Part shown: positions 1 to 5,773 of the stretch, in pieces
How the letters are laid out: the number at the start of each line of letters is the position of its first letter
How positions within the stretch are numbered: the stretch's first letter is position 1
NCBI GenBank assembly: GCA_029553845.1
Contig: JAKPKF010000119.1
Span: 1-10,036, forward strand
Length of the DNA stretch: 10,036 bases
Direction: 5' to 3'
Origin: a bacterium
Lineage (GTDB): Bacteria > Patescibacteria > Dojkabacteria > SC72
Translations under genes and position numbers: made by a program
Notes under the pieces: generated by a model
Databases searched by the model: none
What the model was told of the DNA's origin: nothing
Seen by the model: the letters and a program-made list of their open reading frames with translations, nothing else

Positions 1-33
1 TATATTCTAAGTTAGTTAAACAATGATATCACA

Positions 34-573
34 ATGTTAAATGGTATTACTTTGGGAATAATAATTGTAATTACAATTTTTGTATTCCTTTTTATTATCT
101 CCTTACTTACAAACATTCTATTAGCTCCAGTGATTAGAACACCAAAAAAGGTAATACAGGAGATTTTAGAGGTTATGAATCTTACTAAGGAAGATACTTT
201 TGTAGATTTTGGGTGTGGAGATGGTAGATTAGTTTTGGGTGCGTATGAGCAAGCAAAGTGTAAGTGTATTGGTTATGATATTTCTCCAATTATGTTAATG
301 CTTGCTAAGACAGCAAGAGTGGTAAGGTATCCTCTTTCAAAGGATATTATTTTTGAGGCACAGGATATATTTCAGGTAGATATATCTAATGTTACAAAGA
401 TATATTGTTTTTTAGATGAAAAGAGTATGGATATTTTAAATGAAAAGCTAAGTAATTTTGTAAAGGGTGGGGGAGAGGTATATAGCTATATGTATGATAT
501 AAAGGGATTAAAGAATGAAAAGAAGATAATACTAAGTAATGGTAATACACTGTATATGTATAGAGGTGTTTAG
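34..573 (+). CDS. Membrane-anchored class I SAM-dependent methyltransferase, FAM173-like
   Basis: The 179-aa protein opens with one hydrophobic helix (about residues 5-30), followed by a compact Rossmann methyltransferase. Motif I is VDFGCGDGR (57-65), the SAM-ribose acidic residue is D82 in GYD, and a further acidic position is D111. There is no NPPY motif of amino-methyltransferases acting on DNA or Gln. The order of a transmembrane helix, a TPKKVIQ segment, DxGxGDGR, GYD.SP, then FLDEKSMDILNEKL matches my memory of the FAM173 family (human ATPSCKMT and ANTKMT), which methylate lysines of membrane proteins including ATP synthase subunit c. The substrate here is inferred, not shown. The frame is closed upstream by TAG at 13-15, so ATG 34 is the first available start. 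No Shine-Dalgarno is visible, and a weak -10 candidate (AATGAT, 22-27) would make the message leaderless. The stop TAG overlaps the edge of a hairpin. The sense strand is strongly G-rich, unlike the next genes. Confidence 0.82.
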   Translation: MLNGITLGIIIVITIFVFLFIISLLTNILLAPVIRTPKKVIQEILEVMNLTKEDTFVDFGCGDGRLVLGAYEQAKCKCIGYDISPIMLMLAKTARVVRYPLSKDIIFEAQDIFQVDISNVTKIYCFLDEKSMDILNEKLSNFVKGGGEVYSYMYDIKGLKNEKKIILSNGNTLYMYRGV

Positions 574-615
574 GGATCACTAAGATATATATTTAAATAT
601 AAGGTAGTGATCCCT
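572..615. terminator. Inverted repeat between convergent genes, likely shared terminator
   Basis: AGGGATCACTA (572-582) pairs perfectly with TAGTGATCCCT (605-615), an 11-bp stem. The 22-nt loop is itself nearly palindromic (ATATTTAAATAT). It lies between the stops of the converging methyltransferase and membrane-protein genes and overlaps the stop codon of the first. Only three T follow on the + strand and no T-run follows on the - strand, so it is not a textbook intrinsic terminator. Position and symmetry favour a bidirectional transcription end or a 3'-end stabiliser. Confidence 0.6.
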
Positions 616-627
616 TTGGATCTAGAG

Positions 628-966
628 TTAAAGGAACATTCCCGACAAAAGTGCAATTGAAAGAACAATTGGAATTACACTTATTAAGAAGAAAACCACA
701 TCAAGGAATTCCCTTTTTTCTTTAGCGATTAATTGCCAAAGTTCGATCGAGAAAGACAGGAGGAAAAGCAGTGAGGTAGTGAAAAAGAAGTAATTTGACA
801 TTACACCTTTGACGACTTCCGTCACATACCAGATTAGAATTCCAGCATAAATAATTATTTGGAACCAATTCAGGATTTTCCTTTCTTTCCGTGTACCAAT
901 TTGAAGTGCATTCCCAATGATTAATATTACCATGACACCGACATAAAACCAGATAAATCTTTCCAT
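628..966 (-). CDS. Small four-helix integral membrane protein, function unknown
   Basis: The 112-aa, very hydrophobic protein has four predicted helices at about 3-22, 33-52, 58-80 and 88-111. Positively charged loops RKERK (26-30) and KEKR (82-85) suggest an N-out topology with both basic loops in the cytoplasm. I do not recognise the family. The start is well supported: AAGGAG at 980-975 sits 8 nt before the ATG, the only canonical Shine-Dalgarno among the window's genes. A TTGAAT/TATAAT promoter at 1162-1134 would give a leader of about 160 nt carrying two hairpins. Codons such as CGG, CTG and TCG occur here although neighbours look poorer in them, and the SD-led architecture recalls Firmicutes. 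Recent acquisition is therefore plausible but inferred. Immunity or stress membrane proteins of this size exist, but nothing in the sequence assigns one. Confidence 0.78.
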   Translation of the reverse strand: MERFIWFYVGVMVILIIGNALQIGTRKERKILNWFQIIIYAGILIWYVTEVVKGVMSNYFFFTTSLLFLLSFSIELWQLIAKEKREFLDVVFFLISVIPIVLSIALLSGMFL

Positions 967-999
967 CTTTTCTTCTCCTTTTTATTTTCTATATGTTTT

Positions 1000-1058
1000 T
1001 TTTGTACTACCAAATATACCTTCCACCTATGTATGAAAAACATATTTGGTAGACAAAA
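1000..1058. repeat. 17-bp inverted repeat (hairpin) upstream of the SD
   Basis: CTACCAAATAT (1007-1017) pairs with ATATTTGGTAG (1042-1052). After a single bulged base at 1006, TTTTGT-type bases 1000-1005 pair with 1053-1058, for 17 pairs in all around a 24-nt loop. The far end of the stem is about 20 nt from the Shine-Dalgarno of the minus-strand membrane gene. It could be an RNA stem-loop or a DNA operator. Confidence 0.7.
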
Positions 1059-1100
1059 TAATTACATTAGAAAATATCTAGATCCTTTTTAAAGAACAGT

Positions 1101-1127
1101 ATCTATATGAATTAAATCAATATAGAT
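1101..1127. repeat. 8-bp inverted repeat at the predicted minus-strand transcript start
   Basis: ATCTATAT (1101-1108) and ATATAGAT (1120-1127) are exact inverted copies around an 11-nt spacer. On the minus strand the repeat begins almost exactly at the predicted transcription start, so it could form a 5'-end stabilising hairpin or be an operator for the divergent promoters. It is AT-only apart from one C/G pair, so chance cannot be excluded. Confidence 0.45.
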
Positions 1128-1133
1128 GTATAT

Positions 1134-1162
1134 ATTATACTATAGGACAACTTTTAATTCAA
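1134..1162 (-). promoter_or_regulatory. Sigma70-type promoter of the minus-strand membrane gene
   Basis: On the minus strand, TTGAAT (1162-1157) and a perfect TATAAT (1139-1134) are separated by 17 bp. The predicted start is near 1127, giving a long leader. The -35 overlaps the -35 zone of the divergent rarA promoter. Confidence 0.55.
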
Positions 1163-1185
1163 TTCTCCACTAAACAAGGTATAAT
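1158..1185 (+). promoter_or_regulatory. rarA promoter giving a leaderless message
   Basis: TATAAT at 1180-1185 ends 6 nt before the rarA ATG at 1192, so the expected +1 is the A of the start codon. A weak TTCAAT at 1158-1163 (16-bp spacer) may serve as -35. No Shine-Dalgarno is present. Confidence 0.6.
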
Positions 1186-1191
1186 ATCCAT

Positions 1192-2394
1192 ATGCCAATA
1201 TACGAACCATTAGCATCAAAATATAGGCCAAAAACCCTTGATGATTTCATTGGTCAACAACACCTTGTAGGGGAAAATGGACCAATTAGAAAATTCCTTA
1301 AAACAGGAATTATCCCCTCCATGATATTCTGGGGACCACCCGGAACTGGTAAAACAACCCTTGCATACATAATATCCCTTAATCTTTACTATGACTTCCA
1401 CAAACTACAAGCAGTAACAGCTGGTAAAGATGCACTAAGGAAAATTATTAAAATTGCACTTAACAACCAACAATACGGTAAAAAAACAATCCTTTTCTTA
1501 GATGAAATACACAGATGGAACAAAGCACAACAAGATGCACTCCTACCATATGTAGAAAAAGGAGTCATCATACTAATTGGTGCTACAACAGAAAACCCTT
1601 CTTTCACAGTAATTAGTGCATTACTCTCTAGAACTAAAGTATTTATATTCAACCAACAAACAGAAGAAGATATATATCTCTTACTTAAGAAAATCCTTAA
1701 AAAAGAATATCCACATATTAAAGTAAAGAAAAAAGTCTTAAAAATGATGAGCAACCTCTCCAATGGAGACATACGCTCTGCAATGAATATATTGGAAATG
1801 GCAGCTACACTTGTTCAAGAAGAAAAAACCTCTGAGATTACAGAAGAAATACTCAAAAACACAGTACAAAACCCAATCTACTATGACAAAGATGGAGAAG
1901 AACACTTCAATATCATATCCGCAATACACAAATCCATGAGATCATCCAATCCAGACGCTGCAGCATACTGGGTTGGTAGAATGCTCGCAGGTGGAGAAGA
2001 TCCTCTGTATGTGGCTAGAAGATTACTAAGATTTGCAAGTGAAGATATTGGAAACTCTGATCCACAAGCATTAATACTTGCGAATTCCGTGTATGAAGCA
2101 TGTCAAAAACTTGGAATGCCAGAGTGTCAAATATTTTTGACTCAACTTGCCATATATCTCTCTAAAGCTCCAAAAGATAATACTGCATATGTAGTAGAAA
2201 ACATGGTAAAGAAAGATATCGAGGAGTATGGAAATCTTCCAGTACCATTAAATATACGAAATGCTGAAACAAAACTGATGAAAGATATTGGATACGGAAA
2301 GGACTATCAGTATGACCATGATTTACCAAACAAAAAATCTACCCAACAGTGTATGCCAGATAAATTAAAAAACAGAAAATATATTCCCGAATAA
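1192..2394 (+). CDS. rarA: Replication-associated recombination protein A (RarA/MgsA), AAA+ ATPase
   Basis: The 400-aa protein is complete and close to the family's usual length. RarA is a clamp-loader-like AAA+ ATPase that acts at stalled or gapped replication forks. Visible motifs, in order: PLASKYRPKTLDDFIGQ near the N-terminus, Walker A GPPGTGKTT (48-56), Walker B LFLDEIHR (101-108), sensor 1 GATTENP (130-136), an arginine finger in LLSRTKV (R147) and sensor 2 GDIRSAMN (192-199). The MgsA C-terminal region follows, with HFNIISAIHKSMRSSNPDAA (238-257) and RMLAGGEDPLYVARRLLRFA (263-282). The ending with KNRKYIPE is typical. The ATG is fixed by a TATAAT exactly 6 nt upstream. The stop is immediately followed by the stop of the convergent gene. 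It shares its upstream region with a divergent membrane gene and is not clearly in an operon. Confidence 0.96.
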   Translation: MPIYEPLASKYRPKTLDDFIGQQHLVGENGPIRKFLKTGIIPSMIFWGPPGTGKTTLAYIISLNLYYDFHKLQAVTAGKDALRKIIKIALNNQQYGKKTILFLDEIHRWNKAQQDALLPYVEKGVIILIGATTENPSFTVISALLSRTKVFIFNQQTEEDIYLLLKKILKKEYPHIKVKKKVLKMMSNLSNGDIRSAMNILEMAATLVQEEKTSEITEEILKNTVQNPIYYDKDGEEHFNIISAIHKSMRSSNPDAAAYWVGRMLAGGEDPLYVARRLLRFASEDIGNSDPQALILANSVYEACQKLGMPECQIFLTQLAIYLSKAPKDNTAYVVENMVKKDIEEYGNLPVPLNIRNAETKLMKDIGYGKDYQYDHDLPNKKSTQQCMPDKLKNRKYIPE

Positions 2395-2847
2395 CTACAC
2401 TATTCTGAATTCAATGAAGAAAGTATTCTTAACTCTTCTTTCTACGATTTTCATTATAGCCAGTAAAAGAGATTGAACTTCTTCCTCAGTCTTACTTCTA
2501 AAAGTAGTATCTCCAATACTAAAAAGTAATTGTTTAGATGGTATCCCTTTGAACTTTAGATTCTCAATATCTTTTTTATAAATAGTTTCTGTATTAACAG
2601 ATAAATCCAAAGGCTCTAAGTTACTTTCTAGGTTAACAAACGAAAGAGCCCTATGCAAAGTCTCAACTTCATATTCATTTAAAATTCCATTACAATATCC
2701 AGGTTTTGCCTCCTCTGTATTCTCAACTAATCTGTATCTAGAATTTGGGATTACATTAGTATCAAGAAACATATCTTCGAAAGATTTAAGCCTTTCGTTA
2801 AAATCAACCCTTTCACTGTTTTCTTTTTCAATAGGCACATTGTCCAT
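2395..2847 (-). CDS. Conserved-looking hypothetical soluble protein, 150 aa
   Basis: I do not recognise this protein. It is predicted soluble, with no signal peptide or membrane helix and a single cysteine. The first 30 residues are charged and probably flexible. The rest alternates short strands and helices: an E/L-rich helix at about 58-70, a KQLLFSIGDTTFRSK strand pair near 105-119, and a helix at about 120-138 (TEEEVQSLLLAIMKIVERRV). A well-placed TATAAT (2861-2856) 8 nt before the ATG supports a real, near-leaderless gene; no Shine-Dalgarno is present. Its stop (TAG, 2397-2395) touches the rarA stop with no bases between, leaving no room for a terminator. It shares overlapping promoters with divergent tyrS, which hints at linked expression but not at function. 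Confidence 0.75.
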   Translation of the reverse strand: MDNVPIEKENSERVDFNERLKSFEDMFLDTNVIPNSRYRLVENTEEAKPGYCNGILNEYEVETLHRALSFVNLESNLEPLDLSVNTETIYKKDIENLKFKGIPSKQLLFSIGDTTFRSKTEEEVQSLLLAIMKIVERRVKNTFFIEFRIV

Positions 2848-2855
2848 ATCCCATA

Positions 2856-2883
2856 ATTATACACTAGCCTCCTTGTCTAACAA
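2856..2883 (-). promoter_or_regulatory. Promoter of the 150-aa hypothetical gene
   Basis: On the minus strand, TTGTTA (2883-2878) and TATAAT (2861-2856) are separated by 16 bp. The expected start is about 2 nt before the ATG at 2847. The -35 touches the tyrS -35 at 2878, so the two promoters are back to back and may exclude one another. Confidence 0.55.
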
Positions 2884-2901
2884 AACATTTACATATATAA
2901 T
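2873..2901 (+). promoter_or_regulatory. tyrS promoter, near-leaderless
   Basis: TTGTCT (2873-2878) and TATAAT (2896-2901) have an ideal 17-bp spacer. The expected +1 lies about 3 nt before the tyrS ATG at 2911. No Shine-Dalgarno and no T-box-like leader could fit, so tRNA-sensing control from a leader is excluded here. Confidence 0.6.
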
Positions 2902-2910
2902 TATTTCGTT

Positions 2911-4134
2911 ATGACATCCATAAAAACAGATATAGAAATAATAGACCGCATACTAAACAAAGGAGTCGAACAAATACTTCCTTCAAAAGATGCACTTAAA
3001 GAAAAATTACTCTCTGGGAAAAGACTAAACATTTACCAAGGATTTGATCCTACAGCAGATACACTGCACATTGGACACTCTGTTGGCATGAGAAAACTAG
3101 AAGACTTCAGAAAACTTGGGCACCATGTAATTTTCCTCATAGGAGACTTCACTGCAAGAGTAGGAGACCCATCAGATAAAATGGCAACAAGAAAAACACT
3201 CACCAAAGAGGAAGTTGAAAAAAATATGGAAAAGTATGTCGAACAAGCTTCACATATTATAGATATGAACAACAGTGAAAATCCAGTAGAGATAATGTAC
3301 AACAGCAAATGGCTAGAAAATTTGACCTTCGGCGAAGTTATAAATCTTGCCAGTGAGTTCACAGTCCAGCAGATGCTCAAAAGAAGCATGTTCCAAAAAA
3401 GACTTGAAGAAGACAAACCAATCTACCTAAACGAATTCCTTTATCCTCTGATGCAAGGATATGATTCTGTAATGATGGACATAGATGTAGAAGTAGGAGG
3501 CAACGATCAACTTTTCAATATGCTCTCTGGTAGAGATATGGTCTTTAACCACCTTAAAAAAGAAAAAATCGTTTTAGCAGGAAAACTTCTTGAATCTAAT
3601 GACGGCATAAAGATGGGTAAATCAATGAATAACATGATACGTATGGATGACAAAGCTGAAGATATCTTTGGAAAAGTTATGGCATTTACAGATGATTTAA
3701 TTGTAATCGGTTTCGAGATATTAACATCGGCATCTATGCAAGAAGTAGAAACATACAAAAACAGGTTAGATGCTGGAGAGAATCCAATCAATCTAAAGAC
3801 GGAATTAGCATACAGGGTAACTGCAGAAATCACATCAGAAGAAGATGCTAAAAAAGCAGGAACATACTTTGAGAACATTTACCGAAACAAAAACGATGAC
3901 GAAAATATTCCAGAGGTAACAATCTCTCAGGAATCATTACCACTCGTTGACCTAATAGTTGAAGTAGGACTGGCAGAGAGTAAATCCCAGGCAAGAAGAC
4001 TAATAGAGCAAGGGGCAGTAAAGATAGATAACGAAAAACAAACAGATTGGAATATGGTAATTTCTCTCTCAGAGAATAATCCTTTTACACTTAAGGCAGG
4101 ACGCCAACTATGTAGAATTCTCTACAAGAAATAA
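2911..4134 (+). CDS. tyrS: Tyrosyl-tRNA synthetase
   Basis: The 407-aa class Ic synthetase charges tRNA-Tyr in the cytoplasm. The catalytic core shows YQGFDPTADTLHIGH (42-56) with the HIGH motif at 53-56, LIGDFTARVGDPS (76-88), the tyrosine-pocket segment EFLYPLMQGYDS (175-186), GGNDQLFNMLSGR (196-208) and the KMSKS loop as KMGKS (234-238). A C-terminal S4 RNA-binding domain (about 343-405) includes ESKSQARRLIEQGAVKID. The length and the EFTVQQMLKR signature fit the TyrZ-like bacterial subgroup. The protein looks intact. The G in place of the first S of KMSKS is a tolerated variant in many synthetases. It is the first gene of a run of + strand genes, and Rel may be reached by read-through of the following terminator. 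Confidence 0.97.
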   Translation: MTSIKTDIEIIDRILNKGVEQILPSKDALKEKLLSGKRLNIYQGFDPTADTLHIGHSVGMRKLEDFRKLGHHVIFLIGDFTARVGDPSDKMATRKTLTKEEVEKNMEKYVEQASHIIDMNNSENPVEIMYNSKWLENLTFGEVINLASEFTVQQMLKRSMFQKRLEEDKPIYLNEFLYPLMQGYDSVMMDIDVEVGGNDQLFNMLSGRDMVFNHLKKEKIVLAGKLLESNDGIKMGKSMNNMIRMDDKAEDIFGKVMAFTDDLIVIGFEILTSASMQEVETYKNRLDAGENPINLKTELAYRVTAEITSEEDAKKAGTYFENIYRNKNDDENIPEVTISQESLPLVDLIVEVGLAESKSQARRLIEQGAVKIDNEKQTDWNMVISLSENNPFTLKAGRQLCRILYKK

Positions 4135-4135
4135 C

Positions 4136-4168
4136 TGGGGGAGACAATATTTAAAATATCCACCCCCA
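4136..4168 (+). promoter_or_regulatory. Possible antiterminator hairpin after tyrS
   Basis: TGGGGG (4136-4141), two bases after the tyrS stop, pairs with CCCCCA (4163-4168). Inside, ATAT (4147-4150) can pair with ATAT (4156-4159). This fold uses the same C-run as the downstream terminator stem, so the two are mutually exclusive. A regulatory role is inferred. Confidence 0.4.
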
Positions 4169-4191
4169 ATACAAGAATGGGGGGTTTTTTT
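4162..4191 (+). terminator. Rho-independent terminator between tyrS and rel
   Basis: A C5 run (4163-4167) pairs with a G6 run (4179-4184), with one flanking A-T pair, around a loop of about 10 nt. Seven T follow directly (4185-4191). The stem is short but all G-C. The rel start codon begins 3 nt after the T-run, so the terminator forms the whole immediate leader of rel, and the G6 run is also the only SD-like purine stretch there. Confidence 0.7.
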
Positions 4192-4194
4192 AAT

Positions 4195-5646
4195 ATGAGC
4201 AAAATTGAAATTTTAAAAGAAGAAATACTAAAAAATTCACCCGAGAATTTCAAATCTTTAATAAATGATGCCATATCTTTTGCACAACAAGCTCATAAGG
4301 GAGAAAACCGCAAATCTGGTGAAGACTTTATCATCCATCCATTAAATACTGCATTAACTGTGGCAAAGATTGGATTGGATACCGACACCATAATTGCCTC
4401 CATTTTACACAGCCTTGCACACAAAGAGGATAAGATGGATGAAATAAAAAAAATCTTTGGAGAAGATGTATATAGTTTAATTAAACAAACAAAAAAAATT
4501 CACGATGCCACCAAGAATACTCGGACTCCAGATGAAGTAATTACGAAATACATATTAAATAGATCAAAAGACATACGACCAATCATAATCAAACTTGCTA
4601 GTGCACTACACAATGTTCAAACCATACAATACTTACCAAAGGAGGAGTTAAAAGATACATTGAAAAAAGTTTTCAACATCTATGCTAACCTAGCAGAATA
4701 TCTCAATTTCAATACTATTAAAAAAGAATTAGAAGAGAATGCATTTAAAGAATACCAACCATTAGAATACGAGAGCATCACAAACAAGATGGAGAGTCTA
4801 GGTATTAATAACGAACTATTAGAAAGATATAAAGCAACAATAGAAGAACAAATAAAAGATTTAAATGTAACAGTACAAGGAAGAATCAAAGGCAAATACA
4901 GTATATACAATAAGCTAAAGAAATATGAGAAGGAATGGAAAGACCCAAATATTGGTAGTCTGACAGATATAATCGCTTTTCGAGTCGTGACTCAAAGTAT
5001 TGATGATTGCTTTCTTGTTTTAGAAAAGATAATGGACAATGCTGAACTTAACACACAACTTTTCGACGACTATATTAGCAATCCAAAACCAAATGGATAC
5101 CAGGCAATACATTCAATTGTTAAATTTCCAAAGATAGCAGATCTGGAAATTGAAATCCAAATTCTTACTGAAGTAATGCACTACACTAATACATATGGCA
5201 AGGCATCACACATAGCATACAAGGCAAGTCAGAGTAGATTTGCACAACCAACAGATGTGTACTCATGGGTAGAAGATGTACATAACAAGATAGAAAGCCA
5301 TATTAGCAGAAGAGAATTAGAAAGATCCATCCCCATTGAATGCAATATATTCGAAAATGAAGTATATGCCTTTACTCCAAAAGGTGAAATTATACTACTT
5401 ACAAAAGGGGATACAGCTTTGGACTTTGCATTTAAAGTCCATACCCAAATTGGAAACAGTGCAGTAGGAGCAAAGATAAATGGAATTGCAGGGAAACTAG
5501 ATACAGTCCTAAAAACAGACGATGTGGTAGAAATTAAGACACAAAAAGACAAACTATATCAAACAGAAAGTGCGCTTTCTATCGTAAATTCCTCCTCTAG
5601 TAGAACAAAAATCCTTCAGGGCATCTGTAAGAAAAATAAAAATTAA
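4195..5646 (+). CDS. Rel-family (p)ppGpp synthetase with degenerate HD hydrolase domain
   Basis: The 483-aa protein has the order pseudo-HD domain (about 20-165), synthetase (about 225-345) and TGS (about 381-448). It ends there, without the helical, zinc-finger and ACT domains of long RelA/SpoT. Synthetase motifs are kept: GRIKGKYSIYNKL (229-241), D258 in TDIIAFRVV, DDYISNPKPNGYQAIHS (291-307) and E320 in EIQILT, where the usual R is L324. TGS shows FTPKGEIILLTKGDTALDFA (393-412). In the HD domain, H48 and H72 remain. The canonical HDxxED reads HSLAHK (72-77), and the second metal-site D of KLADRLHN is S in KLASALHN (133-140), so hydrolysis is probably lost. The start is ATG 4195. An in-frame ATG at 4177 lies inside the terminator stem and is unlikely. 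There is no -10 box at the spacing seen for other genes, so it probably depends on tyrS read-through. Confidence 0.9.
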   Translation: MSKIEILKEEILKNSPENFKSLINDAISFAQQAHKGENRKSGEDFIIHPLNTALTVAKIGLDTDTIIASILHSLAHKEDKMDEIKKIFGEDVYSLIKQTKKIHDATKNTRTPDEVITKYILNRSKDIRPIIIKLASALHNVQTIQYLPKEELKDTLKKVFNIYANLAEYLNFNTIKKELEENAFKEYQPLEYESITNKMESLGINNELLERYKATIEEQIKDLNVTVQGRIKGKYSIYNKLKKYEKEWKDPNIGSLTDIIAFRVVTQSIDDCFLVLEKIMDNAELNTQLFDDYISNPKPNGYQAIHSIVKFPKIADLEIEIQILTEVMHYTNTYGKASHIAYKASQSRFAQPTDVYSWVEDVHNKIESHISRRELERSIPIECNIFENEVYAFTPKGEIILLTKGDTALDFAFKVHTQIGNSAVGAKINGIAGKLDTVLKTDDVVEIKTQKDKLYQTESALSIVNSSSSRTKILQGICKKNKN

Positions 5647-5648
5647 TG

Positions 5649-5654
5649 TAGAAT
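5649..5654 (+). promoter_or_regulatory. -10 box of the 36-aa peptide/recG/RNA methylase cluster
   Basis: TAGAAT begins 3 bases after the rel stop and ends 7 nt before the ATG at 5662, the same spacing as other leaderless starts in the window. No convincing -35 is seen. It would drive the peptide, recG and the methylase together. Confidence 0.45.
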
Positions 5655-5661
5655 AAAAAGC

Positions 5662-5772
5662 ATGAAAAAGAGTACTATTAAAAAATTTCAGAATGTAGGA
5701 AATATATTAATTGCAATAATCCTTCTTGGAGGAATACTTATCCCCATAATCCTAACTCTTCTTCTTCCATAA
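5662..5772 (+). CDS. 36-aa single-pass membrane peptide upstream of recG
   Basis: This small ORF encodes a basic N-terminus (K2, K3, K7, K8) followed by one hydrophobic helix (about residues 12-35), ending in LTLLLP. It fills almost all of the rel-recG gap, has a -10 box 7 nt before its ATG, and its TAA lies one base before the recG ATG, a spacing typical of translational coupling. I do not recognise it. It could be a genuine membrane microprotein, or a leader ORF whose translation delivers ribosomes to recG, which has no Shine-Dalgarno of its own. A cleaved signal peptide is unlikely because nothing follows the helix. Confidence 0.6.
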   Translation: MKKSTIKKFQNVGNILIAIILLGGILIPIILTLLLP

Positions 5773-5773
5773 T

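Larger units (their letters stand above)
967..1127 (-). promoter_or_regulatory. Structured 5' leader of the membrane-protein gene, candidate cis-regulatory RNA
   Basis: If transcription starts about 7 nt after the TATAAT at 1139-1134, the RNA begins near 1127 and runs about 160 nt to the ATG at 966. It would begin with the hairpin at 1127-1101, then a U-rich linker, a 17-bp hairpin at 1058-1000, an A-run and the SD at 980-975. No U-run follows either hairpin, so control by translation, RNA stability or protein binding is more likely than attenuation. It matches no riboswitch class I know. Confidence 0.45.

Noticed and set aside
1000..1058. 17-bp hairpin as an intrinsic terminator
   Set aside because: No T-run follows it on either strand; on the minus strand an A-run follows and then the SD.
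2848..2910. T-box or other tRNA-sensing leader before tyrS
   Set aside because: The intergenic gap is only 63 bp and the predicted transcript starts about 3 nt before the ATG.
4177..4194. ATG at 4177 as the Rel start (six extra residues)
   Set aside because: It lies inside the G-run stem of the terminator after tyrS; the extra residues are encoded by the G6-T7 tract, and ATG 4195 gives a natural N-terminus.
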